64,000 nucleotides of DNA, from the NCBI GenBank assembly GCA_029834535.1, contig JAQMWT010000379.1, positions 248,001 through 312,000 on the forward strand. Reading direction: 5' to 3'. Of this stretch, positions 44,201 through 55,700 are shown one piece after another. The stretch comes from Chrysophaeum taylorii. Taxonomy: Eukaryota > Sar > Pelagophyceae > Pelagomonadales > Pelagomonadaceae. Made by a program: the position numbers and the translations under genes. A model generated the notes under the pieces. That model saw only the letters and a program-made list of their open reading frames with translations, was not told the DNA's origin and did no database searches. Position 1 is the first letter of the stretch, and every line of letters starts with the position of its first letter.

Positions 44201-47200
44201 CGACGACGACGACGACTCGCTAACGACCGCCCCCGTGCACGACGTCGCCGCGGCGAGTGCCGCTTGCATGACCTGCGCGCGCGCGTTGCTTGGTTGCGAA
44301 TCTTCTTGGAACAAAAGAGTCGCATACCATGTCGAGCTCGTATTGCGTCATGGCATGGATTTGGGAGACCAGGCCACGGCTAACATGCTGGAGGAGCTCG
44401 TAGAGCTCGAATTCGGGGAGCACGAGGCGGCCTTCCTCGCGCGTGGCCTTGTTAAAGGTGTGCCGGGTTGTGAGAAAGAGGAAGGAGCCCAGGAGCGACG
44501 CGCACGCGGCCCGCCGTCCGTCGTCGCTGCCTTGGGCGAGCGCGTTCCGGTGGATGAGGAGGCGGTGCGCGTGGAGGTCGCAGGCAAGGCGCGAATTGCG
44601 GTCTACGAGGGTCTCGTCCCCCGGCGACGCACGGGTCTGCGCATCAAGCTTGGCGAGGTAATCGTCGAAGAGCGTGGACACGCGCGCCAAAACGGCCGCG
44701 AGGCGCGAGGCGCCGTCGTCGATCGCGGCGATCGCGGCAGGGTCGCGGACGTCGAGGTCGCGGAGCGGGACGCCGCCAATAGCCGTCGAGTTGGCGTTGG
44801 CGCAGTCGGCGCGACCGCGCGCGGCGGCACGGGCGAAGGCGACGAAGGATTCGAGCCGTGCTCCGAGCCGCGCGGTGTAGAGGATGATCTGCACGCTCGC
44901 GTTGAAGTCGGTCGCATCGGCGTCGCACACGGCACCCGTGTCGAGAGCGAGCGCGCCGCGCAGCAGCGTGACCACGTTGTTGATGACGTTCGAGGGCGCC
45001 TCGCGGAGCTCGGCGAGGAGGTGGCCGTTGGCGGTCGCGAGGAGGGAGGGGTGGGGCGTTGGGACGGTAGCCGGCTCAACGTCTGTCGAGCCGAGCGCGA
45101 GGTGGCGACCGGGTTCGAATAGGACAGCGTCCAGGACGCCACGGAGCATTGGGCTCTCCAGCTTGTGGACACGGTCGTCCGAGGCGAAAAACGTCAGCAC
45201 GAGCGGGATGCGCAGGTACGGGACGGTCAAGTATGATAGCAGAAGCTCGGCGTCGCGCTGGCCAAGCGCCGGTACCTCAGGCCGACGCCTCGTCGCGTGA
45301 GGCGACGCCGAGGCCTTGGGGTCGCGATGGCCCGTCGCGGCCGTGGTCACCGTCACCGACGGGACCGCCGTCACTGCGCGTGAAAATCCGGGGAGCTGCG
45401 GGCGGTAGAGGATGTCGTCCTCGGTCTGCGCGGGCGGCGGCGTCGCGAGGTACGACGCGGGGTCGGCTCGCGACGGGAAGCGGTGCTGGGGGGCGCGCTC
45501 GGGCGGCAGCTTGCGGCCAGTGACCTCGTCGACGACGTCCGGATCGGGTCGGCACCGGAGCTGCTTGCCGCCCATGGAGACGCTGAAGCCGCCCTCGTCA
45601 GCGCTCCAGCCCCACGTCAGCTGCGCCTGGAGGCAATCGAGGCGGCCGACCTGTCCGCTGCCGCGATCGACGCGCCGGAGCGCCGCGCGGCTCGCGCGAC
45701 CGCGCGCCTCGTAGTGGCGGTAGTGGTTGTGGCCGTCGAGGGCCGTACGCGACGCGCGGAGCGGCGAGGGCGCGCCGTCGCCCGCGGCCGCGGGCACGTA
45801 GTTGCTGAAGCTCGTGCGGTCGGGGTTGAGAAAAAATTTCCAAAAGAAGGCGAGATCGCGGTACGGTCCGAGCTCTGGAAAATTCTTGAGCAGGTTGGAC
45901 GTGCACGGCAGCGCGTCGCACAGCTCGAGGTGGGGGTTGGGCGTGGCGAGCGTGATCTCGCGGCAGAGGCTGCGGAGGAGGGCAATGAGAGGCTTGCCGG
46001 GTCGCAGCTCAAAGCGGTCCTCGAACGCGAAAATTTTCTCGAGTCCGCGCTGTTCGGGGCTCGAAAAGTAGTCGAGCACCGCTGCGCGGGCGACGGCAAG
46101 CTCTGGGACGTGGCACTCGATCGAGGTCGTCTGCGTCGCGAAGGTCCCCGCTGAGAGCCCATACCCGCGGAGCCCGAGCTGTCGCCCGCTCGCCGTCTGG
46201 CCACCGAGCTGGGCCGTGAACGGCGACGGATGGTCGGTCGCGCGGCGTCGCAGCATTGCGTCTGCGATCGCGCACGCGACCCCCGGGATGACGACGCACA
46301 CGGCGTCGAGCGCGCGGTCCTGCTGCGTTGAGAGGACGGCCGCCGTGAAGTGCTCAATCACGCGCCGCAGCGTCAGCATCACCTCCACCTGCTCGGCGTA
46401 CTCGATCGGCTCATCCCAGATGCAAGGCGCCGACGACAGCCGCGCCTCGGCGTCCGTGCCGACGTCCCAGTTCGTCCCGTCATCCTCGACGATCTGGGGC
46501 GATGTCTCCCCCGTCGTCGCTCTCACTTTTTCTTCGGCGACGCCGGCGCGCCGCTTAGCCGGCATCGCTTTGCTCGCGCTCCGCGAGGCCTTGAGCACCT
46601 CGGCAGCGCGCTTCTTCTTGCGGGCGACGCGCTCGCGCCGACGCTCGGCGCGCCCTGCGCGCGCCTCGTCGGCCACCGAGACGTGGCGCCTCGCGCGTGG
46701 CCGCGGCGTCGGGATGACACACGTCAACGTGTGCTGGACCAGTGCGATGATGAGGAGCTTGTCGTTCTTGACGGCGTGCGGCTGGTTGTCGAGGAGCGAG
46801 CAGATGCGGTCGCAATGCCGCAGCGCCGCGATTGCCTCCGTCCGCGTCTTGGCAACGACAGGCACTTGGAGAGTGTCGATCGCGACATATTTACGCAGCA
46901 GTACTGCTTGGCCCGGGTCCGGCTCGGATGGGTCCACGCGCCACGCGAGCGCATCGCGCCACTGCGTCGGGATCGTGGAGGCGAGGTCCAGCGCCCCCGC
47001 CGCCGCGGCGTCACGGCTCGGCGGCACGTCGTCGAGCTCCGACAACAGCCGTTCTGCAAGCCGACGCGCTGCCTCGGGCGCAACCTCGTCGAACCGCGCC
47101 TCCTCATCCTTGCCTTTCGCCGCCGCCGCCGCCGCCGCCTCTTGCTGTAGTCCTCCTCGTCGTCGCTTCGCCCTCTCGGCGAGCTTTTCGGTCGTGTAGC

Positions 47201-49604
47201 TGAGCTGCTTGGCGACGAGTGCGACGACGCGACGGCCGTTCTCGTCCGGCGCGACCGCGGCGACGTCGCGCGCGCAGAACGTCGCCAGCTGCGCGCGGAG
47301 TGCGAGGCGGACCTGCTTGGAGTGGAGGTCGGTGCAGCCACGGCGGAGCATGAGGTAGTGGAGGGCCTCCGAGATGCATCGGACGTAGGCGGTGAGTGAG
47401 CGCTGAGGACTGCGCCAGGCGCCGCACTTGGATGCAGCAGCGGCACGCCGGTCGAACGCGGCTTCGTCGTCGCCCGCGTCCCAATCCAAGTCCTCAGACG
47501 AGGACGACGAAAAAAAGGCTTGGCGCGCCTCAGCGTCGAAGCGGTCGGCCTCGTAGAGCGAGGTCTCGAGGGGCTTGCCGGTGAGAAAGGGGAGGAGGAG
47601 CTCGTAGAAGCGCTTGGTGTCCCCCTCGTGGTGGTGGATGGCAAGGTTGTAGACGGCGGCCCAGAAGACGTCGTCAAGGGCGTTCTTCTTGGCGACGTTG
47701 GTCATGACGAGCGCGGTGCGGAATTTAATTTTTGGGGGTGTTTCGGCGGAGACAGCGTGGTGGCGGAGGGCCTTGGTGGGGTTGGTGGCGATGACGACGA
47801 AGGTGAAGTTTCTCTCGGTGAGGCGCTCAACGATCGCGAGGAGTTCCGAGTTTTCGACGATGAGCGGCAGCAAGATGGACTCACCCATGTCGAGGTCCTC
47901 AAGACGTTTTTTGAGGGCGCGGAGCCACGACGCGAGCTGGGGGGCGCCCGGGTTGCGCAGGAGGCGGACGATGCCCTTCATGAGGGGGGCGGACCTCGCG
48001 ATGACGTGTGATGCGTCCGACGCGGCGGCCTTGGCCTGGAGCGGCATACCGGCGAGAAAAACGCGCTGGTCCTTGAGCGCGGCGCGGAGCGCGAGATCGA
48101 GGACAGCGTGGGACCAGGCGAGGATCGAGGCGGCCTCGAGGGTAGTGCCTTCGACGTAGGCGTCGCCAAAGGCGCCGACGAGGGCGGGGGCCTCCCAGCA
48201 GGGTCGAGGTTTGGCGAAGAGCTTGGCGAGCGAGAGGCCTTTCCTCAGGTCGTCGACTTTGCGGGCGTTGTCGGCCTCGAAGGTCGAGAAGAGCTTGTCG
48301 CGAGCGCGGTTGCGGCGGACTGCGGCGTCGTCGAGGGCCTTGGCGTCGACGCGGCAGGTGCGGACCAAAATGTTGCCGGGCATCATGCGGTCCGAGCGGC
48401 TCGAGAAGAGGAAGAGGCCGTCCGACCTGAGCGCGAAGCGCTCGTTGGCGGCGATGCGCTCGTGGCGCACGACGGCGGCGGGCTCGGCGCCCACGTAGGT
48501 CCGGAGCTCGCCTTTTTTGACGCGCGCTCCCTGGGACGCGCACTTGACGGCGACGACCACGCGCTCCCAGACGCCAACCTCGACGCGGCACTTGGCCACG
48601 TCGCCGTACGTTCCCAGGACGCCGACGCCGCCGGCCGCATTGACGAGCGCCTCGCCGTCCGACTCGCGCGCCCGTCGCCGTCCGCCGCGGCTCTCCTCGG
48701 AATGTACAAGCGCCGTCTGGAACAGCGACAACCCGCCCGGCGGCGGCTCGTCGTCGAGCTTGACGTCGAGCGTGACCGTGTACTCGTTGAGCAGTTCGCG
48801 CGGAGGCGCGACGCGGTAGTACGACGTCGTAGCGTACGAGGTCGAATACCCCCGTCGACCGGGGTCCCCGGTGCGACGCGCCTCGTCGTCGCGCGCGCCC
48901 GTCGGCGAAACGAGCGACGCCAGGTCGAGCTTGAGCCTCGCACCTGGCGCGACCTCGAGCGCCCACGAGCCGTCCTTGAGGCGCCGGTACTTTGCGCCGC
49001 TCGGCGCGCTCCGCGCCTTCTTCCTCGCGGTGGTGCTGGGACGGTGCGCCCCGTCGTCGTCGTCGTCGGCGTCGTCGTCCAGCGCGAAGGATTCGCCCCC
49101 CGGGGGACGATTCGCCGGACCCGCGTAGGTCGGCTCGTCGAAGAAGTCCTTGAGGTCGTTGACGTCGTCGTCGCGCGAGAGGTCGTACCCTACGTCATCG
49201 TCCTTCTCCTTTTCCGCGGCCTTCTCGGCCTCGGCGCGCGCCGCATCGATGAGTGCCTGCGCCTCGCGCGGCCCGATGAGCTCGACCCCCTCGGGCCACG
49301 TCGTCGGCCCGCGACGCCAGTCGAAAAGCTTGGACGCCGCGTCGCCGTCGCCAAGGCTCGACCGCCGCTTGCCGCCTTTTTGCGGCCGGCTCGTCTCGGC
49401 GGTCTCGGAGGGCTCATCCCCCAACACGTCGGCGGCGAGCCCCGAATACGCCGTCGCGTAGTCGCCGACCTGCACCTCGCCGACGTCCCCGAGCCCCTCG
49501 TCCTCGGCGACCGCCGCGCCCTGCGATGGATTCGCTGGTTCCCGACCAAAGTTGTACAAATCGTCGTTGTCATCCTCCTCCTCCGAGGGCGTGTCGGAGA
49601 ACAT
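29153..49604 (-). CDS. Giant DUF3638/DUF3645 multidomain protein with SF2-like ATPase core
   Basis: Two exons, 44328-49604 and 29153-44272, about 6,798 residues. A 55-nt intron (44273-44327, GTATGC...GCGCAG) joins QYELDM|VMQAALAA in phase, and each exon frame stops shortly beyond it. The start is the first ATG (49602-49604). Regions, approximate: acidic N-terminus; ConA/LamG-like 270-425; family-typical block LLSYLTVPYLRIPLVLTFFA near 1470; Tudor-like 2275-2330; thioredoxin-like 2880-2970; SPRY-like 3205-3330; second thioredoxin-like 3930-4010; DUF3638 with Walker A MGAGKTT near 4435; DUF3645 with VDEVDLILHPLKSELNFP near 4605; Cys/His cluster 4915-4955; SGTPSD near 5480; TTGIDV and QGVFRMRG near 5612-5641; Glu/Gln coiled coil near 5850; EF-hand-like 6205-6290; Cys-rich zinc-like 6473-6515; second ConA-like 6563-6720; IQ-like; acidic tail. 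Family function is unestablished; databases sometimes label relatives ubiquitinyl hydrolases, and I see no evidence for that. Confidence 0.9.
29171..29206. repeat. (GTC)n microsatellite encoding poly-Asp tail
   Basis: Twelve GTC triplets on the plus strand, read as a poly-Asp run at the C-terminus of the giant protein. Confidence 0.95.
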
Positions 49605-49774
49605 GTGGCGCAATGGACGCTGCGGAAGAAATGACGCTGCGCTTCTTGTCGGCGCGTCTTTCTTCCTCGCGAAGCACCTTATTAATATAAGAGGGCTCCC
49701 CTCGTCGGGCTCTTCCTTTTTTTTTTACCGTTGACCTCTAGAAAAGATATACCTACGCACTATTTCCACCAGAG
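49605..49774. promoter_or_regulatory. Divergent promoter region between two giant genes
   Basis: 170 bp between the start codons of the ~6,800-codon minus-strand gene and the 2,757-codon plus-strand gene. It includes a short AT-rich part (TTATTAATATAAGAGG near 49680) and a T run. The AT-rich patch could act as a core promoter element; this is inference. Confidence 0.45.
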
Positions 49775-52700
49775 ATGATGCTGCAGGGTCGTCCGCAGCA
49801 GCGCAAGCGCCACCTCCAGCCTCTCGGCGGTCGCCGCCACGGGGAAATGCCGCTTCGCAGCGGCAAGCACACCGACGAGGCCCCGAGACGCCAGACTCCT
49901 CCAACTACGACTGCGAGTGCTTCTCCTTCGGCAGGAGGAGGAGGAGGATACACCGACCTGACAGAGCTCGAGCGGAGGTACCATCTCCGCCAGGACCTCG
50001 CCTCGTCGACCTCGCGGATCGATGCAATTTTGGCGTCGATGGTGTCGCGGGACACAGACAATTTCGACCAGGACAGAGCGCGGCTGGCCCAGCTTCTGGA
50101 AGGGCACGCCTTCCAAAGTCGCCAGGTGAGCGAATCGCTGAGCGAGATAAGCTCGTGGCAGCGAGCAGTCGCCGAATCTCGAATGGTCGAGATAGCTGAG
50201 AAGGAGGCTACGACGTCTGATATCGCGACCTCGACGAGAGAAGGCTACAAGCTGATGGCGGAGATCGACGACTCGAATCGCAAGCGCCTCAATTTCGTGC
50301 GCTCGGCGTGCGAGCGCGCCGCGACCGCCGAGGCACGGCTGCGAGATAGCACCAAAAAGCAAAACAACAAGCAACGTTCCGTCGGGCATTTGTCAAACTC
50401 ATCGTCGTCGTCAAAAGCCGCGATCGACGACGACGATCCCGAGCTGCTGGCGGAACAAGGCGAGATTGCCAAACTTCGCGAACAGGCGACCAAGGCGCAG
50501 GAGGGCGTGGCACAGGCCGAGCTCGAGGCTCAGACGATGGCCCACCAGATGCGCGAGGCACAGGAGACGGTGGCGGCGGTGCGCGACGAGTATGACCAGG
50601 AGATGGACAAACTATCGCGAGTGGTGGCAAACCTCGAACAAAAGGACCGGATCGTACACCTCAAATGGCGCGACGGCGCCGTGCTCGCGAGCCAGGACAT
50701 GAGCACCTTTCGGTCGGCCTCCAAGTCGTTGCCGGAGGCGACAAAAATGAAAAAGGAGATAGAGACGCTCAAGGAATCCCTGGCGCAGGAGCGTCAAAAG
50801 GCGCACGATGCATCATCACAGCTCCGCACGAGCCGGGGTCTGATTGCCGAACTCGAGGACGACCTCAAGCGAACGCAAGACGAACTCCAACGCCGTATTG
50901 GCGGAAAGGACGACAGCAAGGCCGACGAGCACCCGGATGAGAAAACGCAGCGGTTGTTGGCCTCGACCTCGCCCGATCTCGGTGACCTCATCCATGCCGC
51001 TGTCCGACAAGCGCGGCGGCCCGCGCCGTCGTGGGAGGTCATGAAGGCCATCGTGAGACACCTAGAGCCGGCCTACCATGCGCGCCAAGCTGCCGAAGAA
51101 ACAACCGAGAAACGCGTCAAGCAACTCGAGGCCGAGCTCCGTAAAATCACCGCTAGCGAGCGGGCGAAGTCGTCACCTTCGGTCGGGACTTCCAGCAGCG
51201 AAGAGGCCGCCGCCGCGGGGGAAGCTTTGCGCATCGCGACCGAGCGAACCGAATCCGCCGAGCAGGACGTTAAGACTGCGGAGGAGCGCGCCTCAGCTGC
51301 GGAAGAACGCGCGATGGACGCCATGACCAAGCTCGTGGCTGCTCAGGCCGAGGCCACCAGGGTTGGTGATGAATTGGCAAAGTTGCACAAGGTGCACGCG
51401 GAGGAGCGCGAGCGTGCGGACCGCGCCGTCAAAGAGGCGCAGCTTGAACTGCGCCAGCTCCGCGAGCAGAAAACTAAGGATGCACCCAAGCAGCAGCGCA
51501 AAGATCGTCGCATGTCGAAAGCAAGCAAGCCGAAGGCGCTACCACCCGAAAGGAGCGAGCAGTCCTCGGGCCCGCGAAACGTAGACGAGGCCGTGGCATT
51601 AGAAGAGCGAATCGATCAATTGCAAATCGAAGAGGAAGGCTTACGGGGCGAAATCGAACGCAAGAACAAGATACTGGCCCTTGTGAAATCGCAGTGTGCT
51701 AGCACTGACGAGTCATTAAAACGACGCAAGCGCGAGCTGGCGTCACTCGATGAGCAGCACGAAAAATTTCAGGCGGAGATTGTGCAGCTGACTGCGCGAC
51801 GCGACAGTGTAAGGATGGAACTCGCGTCGGCGCGACGGGATCAGCTGGAACAACAGCGCCTTTTGGGCCACGTCAACGTTGAGGTCGAGACTGAGGAGAC
51901 ATTCGATTGTCAAGTGCAGACTAAGTGGACGCTTGATGCCACCGCATGGCAAACCCAATCGGAACGTGCGCCGCAAATCGAATCGAAACATGAGTTGCCA
52001 ACGGTCTTGACCAGTGCGGCGTCTGTGTCTCAAACCAAAGCGGGGGTTGACCAGCAGCGCACCCACACAACGTCCGTGCTTCAAATCAAAGCCGGGGTTG
52101 ACCCGAAGCAAACCAACTCGACGCTCTCGCCTCGAATCAACGTGCGGGTCAACGAGCCGCAGCAAATTGACACAGCGTCGTCGACACCACAGACTGAAAT
52201 GGTCCCCAATCCTGTTTTGGCAAACGAACCCAACGAAGAAAAGTCCGAGCGTGCCCCCCCTCCTCCAAAGGCAAGTCTTCCAGGTGCTGCTCGAAAGCAT
52301 CACTCGTGGACGAAACCTCGCAACACCGAGATCTCGCCCACAATTAGCCAACCTCCGGAATTGGCGATCGAGCAAGAAGCCGGTCGGGAGGCGGAGGATG
52401 TCGCGCACCTGACAATCACACCACCTATGGTCCTCCGTGAAGTGGATGTTGATCGTCTCATTGCAGAGCGCCTGGCAGTTCATTCAGATGTTCCTTCGAC
52501 ACCATCGACTGGTTTTGCCTGCTTGTCACGATCGGTAGTCCTCTTGCGAGGTGAGATACCTGCGTCGAGACAAGCGACACCGCCGGCGATGCAAAGAGAG
52601 ATCTCAGTGCCAGAGCTGGCGGGAGAACCTCTGTTGAATGGAAACAGCCGGCCGCTTGCTTCAGACGACCAAGTTCGAAACTACGTCGATGTTCGTCTCC

Positions 52701-55700
52701 GCGATCTCATTCCGCCAGGGGGGTTCCAGTCTAAGAATGAGGTCTGCGAGTACATCGACAGTCGCTTAAATGCCCTTCGTTCAAAGCGCGAGGCAACCTA
52801 CCTCCACGAAGCAATCCCGCCACATCAGGACACACCACACGATGACGCGCGGGTTCACGAAGAGCTTGCTAACACAGACGTTCGAAAACTCGAAGCCCAT
52901 GTGCGCAAGGTCCAGGAAGAGCTAGAGGCGACAAAGGCGGAGAAAATGACCTTGGCGTTGAAAACGTCTGAGCAGCGCCAAGAACTCGCCGAGCTTAATG
53001 CCTTCCTTAACAAGGCACAGAAGGTCCTGACCGGCGTAAAGCGTGACACGCTGGATGGCATCCCTCGCGGTTCGCAAGATAGCTCGCGGTCGCTCATCGA
53101 TGAGGAAGAACGAATCGGGGAGCTGACATCGATCCTCAATTTTGCAGACAATCTTAAAGCGGGAAAGAACGAAAAGCAAGGCCGAAACGCGAAGCTCAAA
53201 TCCGTTCAGGGCACGCCTCCCTCGCCAAAGGCGCAGCATACAAGAGATCTTCGACGAAAGAGCGATGTGCTCGCACGTGTCCTCGCAAAGCAGGCAAGGT
53301 CCAAGGCCCCCGCAGAAAGCGAGCAATCCCCCTGGAGTCTTCAAGTTGCCGAACAGCCCGAACTTACTGCTTCTCCTGAGACGTCGTCTGCGCTCGACGA
53401 GCCAGAAATTAGTCTTGAGCACGCAGCGATCGATCCTATCGTGGACGAGGCAACATCGCCTGAAGCGTTGTGGGATGATAATGCCGTCTCATCTATCGAA
53501 CCACGTGCGAATGCAACGATGGAGGACAGTTCCTCTGAACAAGGAGAGATCCCTGACCTGGTCGGACAAATGAACGACGAGGTCCACGCCACAGGAGATG
53601 ACGACACTCCGATCTATGTTCGTTTGAGTCGACGCAGCAAAAGCGCCTTCACGAAGCGAAAAAACGTAAAACAGGTGACGCTTCGGCGCGCAGCAACAAC
53701 TCGAGAGCGCGGAGATGACGACAATCCAGGACTGAAACTGGCTGGTCGACAGCTCGCAGCCGACCCTGTAGACGACGACCTCAACGCTATAGCTGCAATG
53801 CGACGTTCACACGGCAAATCGCAGCGTGCAACGCGCCTCCCCGAACGGCGCGCTATCATGCGTGTCCCCGATGCTTCGGACGTCTTGCCAAAGCGACGGC
53901 CGCATCAATCGCCTAAGGCTTCGACAGCCAGGACGCGTGTACCGTCGTCAGGACGAAAGGGAGTGCCGCAGAATGATGATGTCCTTATAAAGCATCAGCC
54001 ATCAACAGCGGTGTCACATCCTGACGGTAATCCAGAGCGCAAATTTGACCCAGTTTGTGCCGCAAAAGCCAAGCTGCGAGCTACGTTTATCACGATGCTT
54101 GGCCGAGGCAAGCGGGGTGTTGCAAAGACGGACTCCATTCCGACCGTCGGGGGAACCCAACACAAAACAAGCCCGCCTCCGTCCGTCACGATTACGGAAC
54201 GGCAAATGTGCTCTCCTCCAGCCACCACGATACATGACCGAGAATCTTTCTCGGCTTATTACAATGCTCGGGCACCAGCCACCAATGTGAGCATTCCCTG
54301 TGACAGCGAGGCTCCGTCTTCGCAAAATCCACTGTGCGACAACACTCAATCATCGACTCTCCAACATGCGCGACCCGAAGAGGTACCATTTTCTCACATT
54401 GCGGACAACCACGAAGCCTTGCCATCACAAGAGATGCGAGAAGGCGAAGTGCCAACTTCGCAGACTTCGTTTCCAAAAAGCGAGGCTTCTTCGAAAGCGA
54501 TCGAAGAGGCATCTTCTCATTCACTTCCTATACTTCCTATTGTCAGCGATGAAACTCCGACTTCTCAAAGTGCGTCATGTCATGAGATCCGGGCTATGAT
54601 CTACGAGTTTCAAACCGAAATGGGCAACGCACCACCACTCGGACTTGGCCCTGTCCCAGCTGCGATCGACACACAAAAGGGAACGTGCGAAGCCACGGTG
54701 GTCATTGATGCGCATCTGACCAACTTGTGGCACACAGTAGAAAGCCTCGAAGAAGAATTTCAAGAAGAGGACGTGATTGAAGGTCACTCGACAGTCCAAG
54801 AAGTGGCCATCGACCTCGCTCGCGAGCATGTAGTAGAGCTGCGCGATGCTGCGAGAGCAAACGACTGGGGGCGTGTCGCCGAGCTTGTTGGTGAGTTGAC
54901 GCGATCACCTGAACGAACAGCAGCCGATGCAAAAGATAATGAGTCCGTCGGATCCGCTGCCTGGCACCCGCATGCAAAGGGCATCCTTGCCAATCTGCTT
55001 CACAAGGTCCAGGAGGAGTCTGGGCAGCCCCTTGCAGACGCCGATAATATCGATGCGGCTCTTGAAATGGCGGCAAGCGAACTCGCAGGGTGGCTGAATC
55101 AAGGACAAGAACATCAGTTTGAAATTCCGTGTGGCTTTGACAAAACATCTATTGAGCTCGACAAACGACTCAGTGAGCTCATGGAGCAAAACCGCGAACT
55201 CGAGCAGGCATTGGCGGACGTCAAGCACGAAATTCAGTCCGAGACGGCCGCGGTAGCGAAGAAAATTGTTGTCTCGGCACCACCACAAAGAAACGAGACG
55301 GACAGCAGCCCGCAAGTGAAGGGCCTTAAATTCACGGCACTGGATTCGGTTGCCATGGTATCGTCAAGTCAGAAGCCTGCCACCGTGCAGGTACTGACCA
55401 AGCAGAACGCGCGGGACTCGTCCGTGGGCCAAGAGGCGGCCGCGTGTAGTAAGCTCAATGAGCTGGAAAGAATTTTTCAACGGCACAAGTTGGCGATCAA
55501 CGCAGTCCTTCGACTCAGGCGTGCCGCCGCCGAGAATCTTCGCGATTCGAAAGGAGGCTCGATTGATGGCTACGATAATAACAGCTACGAGAATTGCTCA
55601 ACGAGGAGTTTTCAAGAGGGAAACGGCAGCGAGTCCCCACGAAGCACAGAAACAGCCGACGAAGAATCGTTCGTTGAAGTGGAAAATACGTCGTCTTTCG

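Noticed and set aside
49605-49613. TTG as start of the giant gene (similar TTG starts at 2057, 4343, 8031, 25269)
   Set aside because: Eukaryotic nuclear genes start at ATG almost always. The next in-frame ATG, or an upstream exon at 25554, was used.
48108-49634. 508-codon plus-strand frame
   Set aside because: Antisense to the N-terminus of the giant gene, with low-complexity composition and no motif.
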